DNA of 64,000 nt, taken from the NCBI RefSeq assembly GCF_029167625.1, contig NZ_CP119145.1, forward strand, positions 6,262,001 to 6,326,000. The letters are read 5' to 3'. Origin of the DNA: Streptomyces sp. AM 4-1-1 (lineage in GTDB: Bacteria > Actinomycetota > Actinomycetes > Streptomycetales > Streptomycetaceae). The notes beneath the pieces are model-generated. The model was not told where the DNA came from, made no database searches, and saw only the letters and a program-made list of their open reading frames with translations. The position numbers and the translations under genes were made by a program. Below, piece after piece: positions 24,461 to 34,484 of this stretch. The first letter of the stretch is position 1, and the number at the start of each line of letters is the position of its first letter.

Positions 24461-25591
24461 ATGGCCTCCACGTCGAACCCCGTCACCCCCACCGCGCTCT
24501 CGCCCCGAGCCCTGGGCCGGGCCACCCTGGCACGGCAGCTGTTGCTCCGCCGCACCACCATGTCCGTGAAGGACGCCGTCGCCCACCTGGTCGGTCTCCA
24601 GGCGCAGAACACCAGACCGCCGTACTACCAACTCCTCGCCCGGCTCACCGACTTCGACCCGGCCGAGCTGTCCGCGCTGATGGCGTCCCGTGAGGTGGTC
24701 CGGCTCGTCACCCTGCGCTCCACCATCCACACCCACACCGCCGACGACGCGCTGACCCTGCGTCCGCTGGTCCAGGCCGCCCGTGAGCGGGAGCTGCGGG
24801 CGTTCCGCGCGGGTCTGGTCGGCGTCGACCTCCACCGGCTCGCCGCGGTCGGCAGAGAGCTGGTCGAGGAGCGTCCGCGCACCCCGAAGGAACTGCGCGC
24901 GTCCCTGCTCGCCGAGTGGCCGGAGGCCGACCCCCGCGCCCTGGGCGTCGCGGCCCGGTGCGTCCTGCCGCTGGTGCAGGTCACCCCGCGCGGAATGTGG
25001 GGCAGGAGCGGCCAGGTCTCGCTGACGACCGTCGAGCACTGGCTCGGCCGGGACCTGCTGCCGGTACCCGCCCCCGACGCCACCGTGCTGCGCTACCTCG
25101 GCGCCTTCGGGCCCGCCTCCGTCAAGGACATGCAGAGGTGGGCGGGGCTGACCCGGCTGCGCGAGGTCTTCGAACGGCTGCGGTCGCGGCTGATCACCTT
25201 CCGGGACGAGAACGGCGTCGAACTCTTCGACCTGCCCGACGCCCCCCGGCCGCCCGAGGACACCCCCGCCCCGCCGCGCTTCCTCCCCGAGTTCGACAAC
25301 GTGCTCCTCGGCCACGCCGACCGCACGCGGATCATTCCCGCGCGGTACCGGGGACGCAACGGGAACGGCAACCAGTCGTACGGGTCCGTCCTGGTGGACG
25401 GCTTCCTCGCCGCGCTCTGGCGTACCGACGCCTCCGGAGACGGTGTGACCGCCACCGTCCAGCCCCTGGGCACACTCGGCGGCGCCGACCGGGACGCCGT
25501 CATCGAGGAGGGCCTGCGCACACTCGCCACCATGGCTCCGAAGAGCACGCCGGACATCCGGTTCGGCACATTCGTCGACTTCTCCCGCTGA
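24461..25591 (+). CDS. Winged-helix DNA-binding domain protein (YcaQ/AlkX-like)
   Basis: 376 aa. The opening ALGRATLARQLLLRRTTMSVKDAVAHLVGLQAQ matches the winged-helix DNA-binding protein family PF06224, as do EVVRLVTLRSTIHTHTADDAL, the middle GAFGPASVKDMQRWAGLTRLREVFERL, and the late DNVLLGHADRTRIIP. Close relatives such as YcaQ and AlkX are monofunctional DNA glycosylases acting on bulky or crosslinked lesions. Whether this one has the catalytic QxQ/QxD site cannot be settled by eye, though LVGLQAQ contains a QxQ arrangement. Single gene, divergent from the DMT transporter. Confidence 0.82.
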   Translation: MASTSNPVTPTALSPRALGRATLARQLLLRRTTMSVKDAVAHLVGLQAQNTRPPYYQLLARLTDFDPAELSALMASREVVRLVTLRSTIHTHTADDALTLRPLVQAARERELRAFRAGLVGVDLHRLAAVGRELVEERPRTPKELRASLLAEWPEADPRALGVAARCVLPLVQVTPRGMWGRSGQVSLTTVEHWLGRDLLPVPAPDATVLRYLGAFGPASVKDMQRWAGLTRLREVFERLRSRLITFRDENGVELFDLPDAPRPPEDTPAPPRFLPEFDNVLLGHADRTRIIPARYRGRNGNGNQSYGSVLVDGFLAALWRTDASGDGVTATVQPLGTLGGADRDAVIEEGLRTLATMAPKSTPDIRFGTFVDFSR

Positions 25592-25663
25592 CACCCCGCC
25601 CCACCCGGACCCGCACACACGTGACGGCTCCCGCGCCCCGGTTCCGCCGACGCCTGACCGGCG

Positions 25664-26539
25664 TCACGGCAGCAGCCCCGCCCGCCGCGCCGCCACCACG
25701 GCCTCCAACCGGGTGTGCGCCCCCAGCTTCCGCATCGCCGAGCGCAGATACCCCTTCACGGTCTCGGGCCGCACCCCCAGCCGCTCGGCGGCCCTCGCGT
25801 TCGTCGCCCCGGCCGCCACACACGACAGGACGTCCACCTCACGCGGCGCCAGCTCCACCTCACGGGCCGGTGCCGGCCGGGGCCCCGCGGCCGAGGCCAG
25901 CCGCCCGCACACCGTCCGCAGCTCGTCGCGCAGCGCCGGGTCGACGATCCTCGGCACCAGGGCGCGCAGTTCGCGGTGCGCCTCGCGCACGTCCTCCCAC
26001 GCACCCGGCGCGGCCCGGGGATCGGTCACCTGTTCCCGGGAACGGTCGAGGAGCTGCCGCACCTCGTCCCGTACCGCCAGCGCCTGCTCCACGTCACGGG
26101 CCGCCGCGACGGCCGCGTCGAACGTCCGGTCCCCGAGCGTCAACGGCTCGCGCAGCGCCCCGTACAGCACGCCCCGCACCCTGCGCCGGACGACGACGGG
26201 CACCGCCACCACCGAGCGCAGGCCCTCCGCCGCGACCGCCACGTCGTACTCGTGACTGATGTGGCGCGACGAGGCGTAGTCCGTCACCGCGCACGGACGC
26301 GACAGGGCCATCGACTTGCCGCCGAGCCCGCTGCCCGCCGAGATCACGAGCCCCCGCAGGGCGGTGGACCGGGTGCCGTTCAGTTCGGCGATCCGGGTGT
26401 GACGGGCGTCGGAGAGCAGCCCGCCGAACGCGACGGGAAGCCCGCTTGACCGGCGCAGCCGCAGCAGCGCCGCTCGCATCTCGACCGCGTCGACCGATTC
26501 CGGCACGCTGATGCCCTCCGCCACTGGCTGTCCCCCCAT
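25664..26539 (-). CDS. GAF-domain LuxR-family transcriptional regulator
   Basis: 291 aa. Residues 20-165 look like a GAF sensor (LVISAGSGLGGKSMALSRPCAVTDY and GLRSVVAVPVVVRRRVRGVLYGALR). A helical linker follows. The C-terminal HTH is LELAPREVDVLSCVAAGATNARAAERLG-type, with RPETVKGYLRSAMRKLGAHTR, the LuxR/NarL recognition helix. It is divergent from the acyl-CoA synthetase pair at 26614, with only 74 bp between starts. In Streptomyces, GAF-LuxR genes of this type next to acyl-CoA synthetases often control them. Ligand unknown. Start at 26539 is the longest; a shorter start at an internal ATG (about 26480) is possible. Confidence 0.85.
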   Translation of the reverse strand: MGGQPVAEGISVPESVDAVEMRAALLRLRRSSGLPVAFGGLLSDARHTRIAELNGTRSTALRGLVISAGSGLGGKSMALSRPCAVTDYASSRHISHEYDVAVAAEGLRSVVAVPVVVRRRVRGVLYGALREPLTLGDRTFDAAVAAARDVEQALAVRDEVRQLLDRSREQVTDPRAAPGAWEDVREAHRELRALVPRIVDPALRDELRTVCGRLASAAGPRPAPAREVELAPREVDVLSCVAAGATNARAAERLGVRPETVKGYLRSAMRKLGAHTRLEAVVAARRAGLLP

Positions 26540-26613
26540 CCGGGGGTGGTGAGACCTGAGTCACTGTTTACATGATGTCAAGCGACCGGTCCGGTCCGCA
26601 ACGAGGAGGGCAC

Positions 26614-28302
26614 ATGTCGGCAACCAGCGCGACGGAGACGTTCCGGGCCGCCCGGGACTTTCTGCTCCGCAACCGCGAGGACTACGCGGCGGCGTACGAG
26701 GGATTCCGCTGGCCCAGGCCCGCACACTTCAACTGGGCCCTGGACTGGTTCGACGTCATCGCCGAAGGCAACGACCGCACCGCCCTGCACATCGTGGAGG
26801 AGGACGGCCGGCGCACCGAGACGACCTTCGCCCGGATGTCCGCCCGCTCCAACCAGGCGGCCAACTGGCTGCGCGCCCAGGGGGTACGCGAGGGCGACCG
26901 CATCCTCGTCATGCTCGGCAACCAGGTCGAGCTGTGGGAGACCGCCCTCGCCGCCATGAAGCTGCGCGCCGTCGTCATCCCCGCCACCCCGCTCCTCGGC
27001 GCCGCCGACCTGCGTGACCGGGTGGCGCGCGGCCGGGTCCGGCACGTCCTCGTGCGGGACGCGGACACGGCGAAGTTCGACGGCGTACCGGGCGACTACA
27101 CCCGGATCGTGGTCGGCGACGCGCCCACGGGCGACACCGCCGGGTGGCGGTCGTACGCCGGCGCGGACGCGTTCCCGGAGACCTTCCGGGCGGACCGGGA
27201 GACCGACCCCGACGAACCGCTGATGCTGTACTTCACCTCCGGCACCACCGCCAGCCCCAAGCTGGTCGAGCACACCCATGTGTCGTACCCCATCGGCCAC
27301 TTGGCGACGATGTACTGGATCGGGCTCAAGCCCGGGGACGTGCACCTCAACATCTCGTCGCCCGGCTGGGCCAAGCACGCCTGGTCCAACCTCTTCGCAC
27401 CGTGGAACGCCGAGGCGACCGTCTTCATCTTCAACTACACCCGTTTCGACGCGGCCCGGCTGATGGCGGAGATGGACCGCTCGGGCGTGACGAGCTTCTG
27501 CGCCCCGCCCACCGTGTGGCGGATGCTCATCCAGGCCGACCTGTCCCAGCTGAAGAGCCCGCCCCGCGAGGTGGTGGCGGCGGGGGAGCCGCTGAACCCC
27601 GAGGTCATCGAGACGGTACGGCGGGAGTGGGGCGCCACGATCCGGGACGGTTTCGGCCAGACCGAGACGGCCGTCCAGGTCGCCAACACCCCCTCGCAAC
27701 TGCTGAAGGCGGGCTCGATGGGCAGGCCCACCCCCGGCTACACGGTGGTGCTGCTCGACCCGGTCAGCGGCGAACCCGGCGCCGCCGAGGGCGAGATCTC
27801 CCTCGATCTGTCCAGCGCGCCGGTCGGGCTGATGACGGGCTACCACGGCGACCCGGACCGCACGGCCGAGGCCATGGCCGGCGGCTACTACCGCACGGGC
27901 GACATCGGTTCACGCGACGACGACGGCTACATCACCTATGTGGGCCGGGCCGACGACGTCTTCAAGGCGTCCGACTACAAGATCTCCCCGTTCGAGCTGG
28001 AGAGCGCCCTGCTGGAGCACGAGGCGGTCGCCGAGGCCGCGGTCGTGCCCGCGCCCGACCCCGTCAGGCTCGCCGTCCCGAAGGCGTACATCGTGCTCGC
28101 CGAGGGCTGGGAGCCCGGCCCCGACACCGCGAAGGTGCTGTTCGCGCACTCCCGGTCCGTCCTCGCCCCGTACAAGCGGGTGCGCAGGCTGGAGTTCGCC
28201 GAGCTGCCGAAGACCGTCTCGGGCAAGATCCGCCGGATCGAACTGCGCGAGCGCACCGCGCAGGGCCTGGGCACCGAGTACGACGAGGGGGACCTGCGAT
28301 GA
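26614..28302 (+). CDS. Acyl-CoA synthetase (AMP-forming), ACSM/medium-chain type
   Basis: 562 aa, ATG at 26614 behind GAGGAGGG. ANL superfamily: A3 motif [17 protein letters not shown], substrate pocket region [20 protein letters not shown] (typical of ACSM/acetyl-CoA-synthetase-like enzymes), A5 DGFGQTET, A7 [24 protein letters not shown], hinge then [14 protein letters not shown], and catalytic lysine in [14 protein letters not shown]. It activates a carboxylic acid to acyl-AMP and then acyl-CoA in the cytosol; chain length is not certain. Translationally coupled to a second synthetase (ATGA overlap) and facing the GAF-LuxR regulator, suggesting one regulated fatty- or aromatic-acid utilisation unit. 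Confidence 0.88.
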   Translation: MSATSATETFRAARDFLLRNREDYAAAYEGFRWPRPAHFNWALDWFDVIAEGNDRTALHIVEEDGRRTETTFARMSARSNQAANWLRAQGVREGDRILVMLGNQVELWETALAAMKLRAVVIPATPLLGAADLRDRVARGRVRHVLVRDADTAKFDGVPGDYTRIVVGDAPTGDTAGWRSYAGADAFPETFRADRETDPDEPLMLYFTSGTTASPKLVEHTHVSYPIGHLATMYWIGLKPGDVHLNISSPGWAKHAWSNLFAPWNAEATVFIFNYTRFDAARLMAEMDRSGVTSFCAPPTVWRMLIQADLSQLKSPPREVVAAGEPLNPEVIETVRREWGATIRDGFGQTETAVQVANTPSQLLKAGSMGRPTPGYTVVLLDPVSGEPGAAEGEISLDLSSAPVGLMTGYHGDPDRTAEAMAGGYYRTGDIGSRDDDGYITYVGRADDVFKASDYKISPFELESALLEHEAVAEAAVVPAPDPVRLAVPKAYIVLAEGWEPGPDTAKVLFAHSRSVLAPYKRVRRLEFAELPKTVSGKIRRIELRERTAQGLGTEYDEGDLR

Positions 28303-29915
28303 CGGGGTCGGCCGCGCCGTCGTACGCGCACGGCACGGGCGCCACCGCACTGCTCGGCGACACCATCGGACGCAACCTCGACCGGGCGGTCGAGTCCTAC
28401 CCGGACCGCGAGGCCCTGGTGGACATCCCCCAGGGCGTCCGCTGGACCTACGCCCGGTTCGGCGCGGAAGTGAACCGGCTGGCGCGCGCGCTGATGGGCG
28501 GCGGCGTCGCCAAGGGCGACCGGGTCGGGATCTGGGCCGTCAACTGCGCCGAATGGGTCCTGGTGCAGTACGCCACCGCGCGGATCGGCGCGGTCATGGT
28601 GAACATCAACCCGGCCTACCGGGCACATGAACTCGGCTATGTACTGCGGCAGTCGGGGGTCTCGGTGCTCTTCGCCTCGCTGTCCCACAAGACCAGCGAC
28701 TACCGGGCGATGGTCGACCGGGTGCGGCCCGACTGCCCCGCGCTGCGGTCCGTCCACTACATCGGCGATCCGTCCTGGGACACGCTCATCGACGCGTCCC
28801 GGCTGGTCACGGACGAAGAACTCGCCGCACGCGAGGCGGAGTTGTCCTGCGACGACCCGATCAACATCCAGTACACCTCCGGCACCACCGGCTTCCCCAA
28901 GGGCGCCACCCTCTCCCACCACAACATCCTCAACAACGGCTACTCCGTGGGGGAGATGGTCGGTTACACCGAACACGACCGGGTCTGCCTGCCGGTCCCC
29001 TTCTACCACTGCTTCGGCATGGTGATGGGTAACCTCGGCACCACCTCGCACGGCGGCTGCGTCGTGATCCCGGCGCCGTCCTTCGAGCCCGCCGCCGTGC
29101 TCGCCGCCGTGCAGCGGGAGCGCTGCACCTCGCTGTACGGCGTACCCACCATGTTCCTGGCCGAGTTGAACCACCCCGACTTCGCCTCGTACGACCTCTC
29201 CTCGCTGCGCACCGGGATCATGGCCGGATCTCCCTGCCCCGTCGAGGTGATGAAGCGGGTGGTCGCCGAGATGCACATGGACGAGGTGTCCATCTGTTAC
29301 GGGATGACGGAGACCTCGCCCGTCTCGACCCAGACCCGCCGCGACGACGACCTCGAACGCCGCACCGGCACCGTCGGCCGGGTCCTGCCGCACATCGAGG
29401 TCAAGGTCGTCGACCCGGTGACGGGCGTGACCCTGCCGCGCGGCGAAGCGGGCGAACTGCGCACCCGGGGCTACAGCGTGATGCTCGGCTACTGGGAGGA
29501 CCCGGCGCGGACCGCCGAGGTGATCGACGCCGGGCGCTGGATGCACACGGGCGACCTGGCGGTGATGCGTGAGGACGGCTATGTGGAGATCGTCGGCCGC
29601 ATCAAGGACATGATCATCAGGGGTGGGGAGAACGTCTATCCGAGGGAGATCGAGGAATTCCTCCACGGTCACCCGAAGATCGCCGACGTCCAGGTGGTGG
29701 GGGTCCCGGACGCCACGTACGGCGAGGAGATCCTGGCCTGTGTGATCCCCCGCGACCCGGCCGACCCGCCGACGTCCGACGAGGTGACCGGATACTGCCG
29801 CGGGCAGTTGGCGCACTACAAGATCCCGCGGCTGCTGTGGATTCTGGAGGAGTTCCCGATGACGGTCAGCGGCAAGGTGCGGAAGATCGAACTGCGCGAG
29901 GGGTACGGGCGGTAG
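28299..29915 (+). CDS. Fatty-acyl-CoA synthetase (AMP-binding)
   Basis: 538 aa, start overlapping the previous stop. ANL features: [20 protein letters not shown], then [15 protein letters not shown]5 [12 protein letters not shown]7 [41 protein letters not shown], and [11 protein letters not shown] with the catalytic lysine. The [18 protein letters not shown] stretch is typical of FadD-type acyl-CoA ligases. It activates a fatty acid with ATP and CoA. Together with the upstream synthetase it gives the operon two acid-activating enzymes of different subfamilies. Confidence 0.88.
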   Translation: MTGSAAPSYAHGTGATALLGDTIGRNLDRAVESYPDREALVDIPQGVRWTYARFGAEVNRLARALMGGGVAKGDRVGIWAVNCAEWVLVQYATARIGAVMVNINPAYRAHELGYVLRQSGVSVLFASLSHKTSDYRAMVDRVRPDCPALRSVHYIGDPSWDTLIDASRLVTDEELAAREAELSCDDPINIQYTSGTTGFPKGATLSHHNILNNGYSVGEMVGYTEHDRVCLPVPFYHCFGMVMGNLGTTSHGGCVVIPAPSFEPAAVLAAVQRERCTSLYGVPTMFLAELNHPDFASYDLSSLRTGIMAGSPCPVEVMKRVVAEMHMDEVSICYGMTETSPVSTQTRRDDDLERRTGTVGRVLPHIEVKVVDPVTGVTLPRGEAGELRTRGYSVMLGYWEDPARTAEVIDAGRWMHTGDLAVMREDGYVEIVGRIKDMIIRGGENVYPREIEEFLHGHPKIADVQVVGVPDATYGEEILACVIPRDPADPPTSDEVTGYCRGQLAHYKIPRLLWILEEFPMTVSGKVRKIELREGYGR

Positions 29916-29992
29916 CGGGGAGGACGGGGAGCGCCGGGGCGGGCGGGCGGTACCGGGGTGGGCGGCGGACCCGGTGGACGGGCCCGCCGGGG

Positions 29993-30709
29993 TCAGGCGC
30001 CGGTGCTGAGCAGTTCGTCGGCCGGGCTGTTCACCGGCTGCGGAGTGCCGGTGAGATCCATGACGAAGAGTGGGATGCCCAGGCCGTCCGCGCGGCCCCG
30101 GGCCTCCGGGGTGTACCCCGCGAGGGAGAAGAACACGCTGGACACGGAGGCGCTGAGCGCGTTCAGCCAGAGGCATTCGACGTCGCGCAGCGCGGTGGGC
30201 CGGGTCGTCGAGTCCACCTGGGCGATCAGCCCGGTGGCCCGCAGATCGATCCGGGACGCGGGCCGCTCCAGCGGCTGCACCACCTCCCGGTAGCCGAGCC
30301 ACCTGAGATACAGCGCGGCGGCCGTCACGGCGTCACGGGCGGTACGGATCGTCATGGGCCGGAACGAGGGGCGGGGAGCCGCCGCCGTGCGCGGCAGAGG
30401 TATGTGGGACGGGGCCTCGGCGCGTCCCGTCCCACCCGCGCGCGAGGTGACCGGGCGGACCGGAATCCGCAGCACCGTGCCGCAGGGGCAGCACAGTTCG
30501 GGATGCGGCCACTGGTCGCGCCGGCCGCAGGAGTGGCAGCGCACGCTCACCCAGTCGTCGTTCCAGGTGCGGTGCGTGATCGGCTCGACCGGGGCGCCGC
30601 GCATCAGCGGCGGGGCGGTCGGGGCACCGCACGGACAGGGGTACACCGGCGTGACGTACGCGTGGTCGCGACGGCATACCGGGCAGCGCACCGGCACGGA
30701 CTCCACCAT
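29993..30709 (-). CDS. Zinc-ribbon protein with restriction-endonuclease-like C-terminal domain
   Basis: 238 aa; start at 30709, where GGAGGG precedes ATG. Residues 5-35 and 45-70 contain several CxxC pairs (CPVCRRDHAY, YPCPCG, CHSCGRRDQW, CCPCG), so one or two zinc ribbons are likely. After a Pro/Arg linker the C-terminal 100 residues (MTIRTARDAVTAAALYLRWLGY, IDLRATGLIAQVD, RDVECLWLNALSASVSSVFFSLAGYTPEA) resemble a small Mrr/PD-(D/E)XK-like domain, though a full D-ExK triad is not obvious. Function unknown; widespread in Streptomyces by impression. Convergent with the synthetase operon. Confidence 0.6.
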   Translation of the reverse strand: MVESVPVRCPVCRRDHAYVTPVYPCPCGAPTAPPLMRGAPVEPITHRTWNDDWVSVRCHSCGRRDQWPHPELCCPCGTVLRIPVRPVTSRAGGTGRAEAPSHIPLPRTAAAPRPSFRPMTIRTARDAVTAAALYLRWLGYREVVQPLERPASRIDLRATGLIAQVDSTTRPTALRDVECLWLNALSASVSSVFFSLAGYTPEARGRADGLGIPLFVMDLTGTPQPVNSPADELLSTGA

Positions 30710-30857
30710 GGTCTCCCTCCGGACGCCGACTGCGTTCCGTGCGCCCATGGTCCACCAGGAGCGAGGTCCTGGGGAGGGACTTGACGCATTTGGCACTCCT
30801 CCGGCCGCGAAGCCCGGCACGACCGCACTCGGCCCGGAGGGGCCGGCACACAGGACG

Positions 30858-30897
30858 GGCCCCCGCACCGAGGACGGAGAGTCCCGGTGCGGGGGCC
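30858..30897 (-). terminator. 13-bp GC hairpin downstream of the small secreted protein gene
   Basis: GGCCCCCGCACCG pairs perfectly with its complement across a 14-nt loop. It lies 60 bp past the stop of the leftward gene at 30958 and upstream of the zinc-ribbon gene start, so it most likely ends the transcript of the former. Confidence 0.65.
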
Positions 30898-30957
30898 GTA
30901 GGCCGCTGCTACGGCCGGTGGGTCGTGCGCCCCACCGACCGCGCGTGAGCCGTGGGA

Positions 30958-31209
30958 TCAGCGGCGGCCGAAGCCGTTCCAGCCGCGGTGGTGGTCCCAG
31001 CGGTTGTCGTGGCCCCAGCGGTGGTGCCGGTTGTTGTCGACCTCCAGCTCGGTGTTCGACCAGTCGGCCACCACGATGTCGCCGACCTTCACCAGGTGGC
31101 CGGTCGAGTGCTCGAAGTCGATGTCGGAGGTGGCGGCGGCAGCGGGGCCCGCGGCGAAGAAGCCCGCCGAGGCCATGACGGCGGCGGCGATCGCGATGCG
31201 ACGAAGCAT
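30958..31209 (-). CDS. Small secreted protein with His/Trp-rich tail
   Basis: 83 aa, AGGAG eight bases before ATG. Residues 1-25 are a clear Sec signal peptide ending A-A-A-A. The mature part DIDFEHSTGHLVKVGDIVVADW is followed by a short tail with repeated HH, WGHDNRWDHH and RGWNGF, which may bind metal. No family recognised. Probably an extracellular or cell-wall protein of Streptomyces. Confidence 0.7.
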   Translation of the reverse strand: MLRRIAIAAAVMASAGFFAAGPAAAATSDIDFEHSTGHLVKVGDIVVADWSNTELEVDNNRHHRWGHDNRWDHHRGWNGFGRR

Positions 31210-31473
31210 TACTACTCCTGGTTATTGAGCGAGTACTTACGGTGGAAACCGTGCGTCACGTATCGCTCGCGCGCATGCCGGGCCGCTCACTCGGGTGAGT
31301 CCCTCGCCGGGGAGGCGTACCGAAGGCTCCGCGTGCCGAACCGTGGTGCCCGCTCACCCCGTTCGCGCGGATTGCGGAGGGTGCAACCGTAATTGCGCCT
31401 CTTGCTGACGAGGGTGGGGAAGGGCCACTCTGGCTGGCACATCCGACGCAGCCGACCCCCTGAGGTGCCTCGC

Positions 31474-32694
31474 ATGAACACCCCCACGAACACCCGCACG
31501 AACACCCCCACACCCACCACCCCCACGAACGCCGTCGCCAACCGCCGTGCCTTCATCGGCGCGGTCCTCGCCGGCGCCGCCCTCTCCGTGACGCCCGCGT
31601 TCCCCGCGTCGGCGCGCACCGCCCCCGTGGGCCGCGAACCCCGGCCCGGCGCGCGGACCGCCACCCGCCCGCTCTTCCTCGGTACGTACACGACCGGCGG
31701 CGGAGGCCGGGGAATCGGCGTGGCCGGGTACGACCCCGTCACGGGCGCGATCACCGCGCGGACCGTCATCACCGGGGTCGCCGACCCCTCGTACCTCGCC
31801 GTACATCCCTCGGGCAACACGCTCTACGCCGCCGACGAGCAGAACCCGGGCGCGGTGACCTCGGTCGCCCTCGACCCGGGCGGTACGTTCCGCGTGCTGA
31901 ACAGCCGGAGCACCGGGGGCGCCGGCCCCTGTCACCTGTCCGTGCACCCGGGCGGGCGGTGGCTGCTGAGCGCCAACTACACCTCGGGCAGCGTCGCCGT
32001 GCACCCCGTCGCGGCCGACGGTTCCCTCGGCGAACGCACCGATCTGGTCGCCCACCGCACACCGGCCCCCGGGCCCGGCCAGTACGGACCGCACGCCCAC
32101 CAGATCGTCACCACCCCCGACGGCGGTCACGTCCTCGCCGTCGACCTGGGCAACGACACCGTGTACACGTACCGCCTGGACCAGACCGCGGGGAAGCTCA
32201 CCCAGGTCTCGTACGCCGCACTACGGCCCGGAGCGGGGCCGCGCCATCTGACCTTCCACCCCGGCGGCAGGTTCGCCTACCTCGCCTGTGAGGTGAGCAA
32301 CACCGCGGTGGTCTGCGGTTACGACCCCGCCACCGGCACGCTGACACCGGGCGCCCCGCAGTCCACCGGGACCGGCTCCGGCGTCAGCTACCCCGCGCAG
32401 TTCCTCGTCACCGCCGACGGCCGCTTCGCCTACCTCGCCAACCGGGGACACAACAGCCTCACCCGGTACGCGGTCGAGGGCGGCGGGGCCTCGCTGCGGC
32501 TGCTCGACACCGTCCCGGTGGGCGGTGACTTCCCCCGGCACATCGCGTTCTCCCCGGACGGCGGGCTGCTCTTCGCCGCCAACCAGAACTCCGGCTCCGT
32601 GACGGTCTTCCAGGTCGACCGCGTCAGTGGCGGACTGCGGTCCGCGGGCAGGCCGTTCGCCGCTCCGGTGGCCGTCTGCGCGCTGCCGCTGTAG
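31474..32694 (+). CDS. Secreted lactonase-family beta-propeller protein
   Basis: 406 aa, ATG at 31474. The N-terminus has a low-complexity Asn/Thr/Pro stretch, then a Tat-like signal NRRAFIGAVLAGAALSVTP. The mature part is a seven-bladed propeller of the 6-phosphogluconolactonase (Pgl/YbhE) family: LFLGTYTTGG at the first blade, LAVHPSGNTLYAADEQ, GPCHLSVHPGGRWLLSANY, YGPHAHQIVTTPDG, GPRHLTFHPGGRFAYLACE and PRHIAFSPDGGLLFAANQNSG in later blades. The cytosolic enzyme hydrolyses 6-phosphogluconolactone; exported relatives act on unknown lactones. Substrate undetermined. Confidence 0.85.
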   Translation: MNTPTNTRTNTPTPTTPTNAVANRRAFIGAVLAGAALSVTPAFPASARTAPVGREPRPGARTATRPLFLGTYTTGGGGRGIGVAGYDPVTGAITARTVITGVADPSYLAVHPSGNTLYAADEQNPGAVTSVALDPGGTFRVLNSRSTGGAGPCHLSVHPGGRWLLSANYTSGSVAVHPVAADGSLGERTDLVAHRTPAPGPGQYGPHAHQIVTTPDGGHVLAVDLGNDTVYTYRLDQTAGKLTQVSYAALRPGAGPRHLTFHPGGRFAYLACEVSNTAVVCGYDPATGTLTPGAPQSTGTGSGVSYPAQFLVTADGRFAYLANRGHNSLTRYAVEGGGASLRLLDTVPVGGDFPRHIAFSPDGGLLFAANQNSGSVTVFQVDRVSGGLRSAGRPFAAPVAVCALPL

Positions 32695-33010
32695 CACCGC
32701 CCGCCGCGGTCTCCACCGGCGCGGCCAAGGACGGTGCGGTTCGGGACATCGGTGAGCGGACGCGCGACGCCCCGGTGTCCCGTACCCGGAACGGCCCCGG
32801 GGGCGGTCCCGGGGACGGCCTCCGGGACGGGAGGAGGAGATCGTGCGCGCGGAACCGGGCAGGAGGAACCGTGTCCGGCCGACCCGGAAGCGCGGGCAGC
32901 CGACCGGAGCCGCCCGCGCCGCGCGCACGGCGCGGCTCCGGCCAACGTCCCCGTCGGGCCGCGCGGCTCCGGGGAGCCGTGCAGAGCAGCGGAGAGAAGA
33001 GTGGAACGCC
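32695..33010. other. 316-bp intergenic region upstream of the amidohydrolase
   Basis: No supported gene. The frame of the downstream amidohydrolase is open here, but the residues are Arg/Pro-rich and not protein-like. A GGCCCCGGGGGCGGTCCCGGGG stretch near 32803 could form a hairpin and serve as terminator of the lactonase gene. Confidence 0.35.
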
Positions 33011-34417
33011 ATGGCAGCACCGGAAACACCGGCGGCAACTGACCGCACCGACCGCATCGTCATCGAGAACTGTTCGATCGCGACGGTCGACGTCCACGAC
33101 ACCGAGTACGCCTCGGGGCACGTCGTCGTGGCAGGCCGTCGCATCGAGTCCGTGGGAGCCGGCCCGGCACCGGAGGGGCTGGAGGACGTCGTACGGCGCG
33201 TCGACGGCACCGGGCACCTCGTCACACCCGGACTGGTCAACACCCATCACCACTTCCACCAGTGGCTGACGCGAGGACTGGCGACCGACCACAACCTCTT
33301 CGACTGGCTGGCCGCCCTGTACCCGGTCTGGGCCAGGATCGACGAGCCGATGGTCCGGGCCGCCGCCCAGGGCTCACTGGCGATGATGGCCCGCGGCGGG
33401 GTCACCACGGCCGTCGACCATCACTACATCCATCCGCGCGGCGCCGGCGACCTCTCCGCGGCCGTCATCGGGGCGGCCCGGGAGACGGGCGTCCGGTTCA
33501 CGTTCGCCCGGGGCTCCATGGACCTCGGCGAGAAGGACGGCGGACTCCCGCCGGACTTCGCCGTCGAAACCCTCGAAGGGGCGCTCGCCGCCACCGAGGC
33601 GACCGTCGACGCCCACCACGACGACTCCTTCGGTGCCATGACCCGGATCGCCGTGGCGCCCTGCGCGCCGTTCACCGTGTCGGAGGAACTGATGCGGCAG
33701 GGAGCGGAACTGGCCCGCGGGCGCGGGGTCAGGCTCCACACCCACGGCTCGGAGACGGCCGAGGAGGCGAAGTTCTGCCACGAGCGGTTCGGCATGGGCC
33801 CGACCGACTACTTCGAGTCGACCGGCTGGCTCGGCGACGACGTCTGGATGGCGCACTGCGTGCACATGAACGACTCCGACATCGCCGCCTTCGCCCGTAC
33901 GGGCACGGGCGTCGCGCACTGCCCGTCGTCCAACGCCCGGCTGGCCGCCGGGATCGCCCGGGTCCCCGATCTGCTCGCCGCGGGCGTACCGGTCGGTCTC
34001 GGTGTCGACGGAACCGCCTCCAACGAGGCCGGTGAACTCCACACCGAACTGCGCAACGCCCTCCTCATCAACCGTCTCGGCCCCCATGGCGAGCACGCCC
34101 TGAGCACCCGTCAGGCGCTGCGCCTCGCCACCCACGGAGGCGCCCAGGTCCTGGGCAGGGCCGACGAGATCGGCTCGCTGGAGCCCGGCAAACTCGCCGA
34201 CCTGGTGCTCTGGCGGATGGACACCCTCGCCCACGCCTCCATCGCCGACCCGGTGGCCGCCCTCGTGCTCGGCGCCGCCGCCCCCGTCACGCTCTCCCTG
34301 GTGAACGGCCGGACCGTCGTCGAGAACGGCCGGCTGACCACCGTGGACGAGGACGCCGTCGCCCGCGCCACCCGCGACGAGGCCCGCCGCCTCGCCCGCG
34401 TCGCCGCCGAGGGCTGA
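33011..34417 (+). CDS. 8-oxoguanine deaminase-like amidohydrolase
   Basis: 468 aa, ATG at 33011 following GGAGAGAAG. Amidohydrolase superfamily, cytosine/guanine-deaminase branch: strand 1 metal ligands in LVTPGLVNTHHHFHQWLTRG, Lys/His region VAPCAPFTVSEELM, HTHGSETAEEAKFC, strand 6 WMAHCVHMNDSDI, and the final Asp in VGLGVDGTASNEAGEL. The NTHHHFHQ and PCAPFSV-like stretches are those of 8-oxoguanine deaminases and triazine hydrolases. Reaction: hydrolytic deamination of an oxidised purine, giving urate from 8-oxoguanine. Substrate call comes from resemblance only. Convergent to the chitosanase gene. Confidence 0.82.
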   Translation: MAAPETPAATDRTDRIVIENCSIATVDVHDTEYASGHVVVAGRRIESVGAGPAPEGLEDVVRRVDGTGHLVTPGLVNTHHHFHQWLTRGLATDHNLFDWLAALYPVWARIDEPMVRAAAQGSLAMMARGGVTTAVDHHYIHPRGAGDLSAAVIGAARETGVRFTFARGSMDLGEKDGGLPPDFAVETLEGALAATEATVDAHHDDSFGAMTRIAVAPCAPFTVSEELMRQGAELARGRGVRLHTHGSETAEEAKFCHERFGMGPTDYFESTGWLGDDVWMAHCVHMNDSDIAAFARTGTGVAHCPSSNARLAAGIARVPDLLAAGVPVGLGVDGTASNEAGELHTELRNALLINRLGPHGEHALSTRQALRLATHGGAQVLGRADEIGSLEPGKLADLVLWRMDTLAHASIADPVAALVLGAAAPVTLSLVNGRTVVENGRLTTVDEDAVARATRDEARRLARVAAEG

Positions 34418-34484
34418 GGGCTTCCAGGACCGTGTCCGAGGGGAGCGCCCGGTGGCCGGGCGCGCGTACCGGAGGCGACAGGGC

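Noticed and set aside
27975..30302. 775-codon open frame on the minus strand
   Set aside because: Antisense to the two acyl-CoA synthetase genes; composition-driven, with no domain and no proper start site.
31210..31473. Possible c-di-AMP (ydaO-type) riboswitch upstream of the small secreted protein
   Set aside because: The conserved core elements of that riboswitch could not be found on the minus strand.
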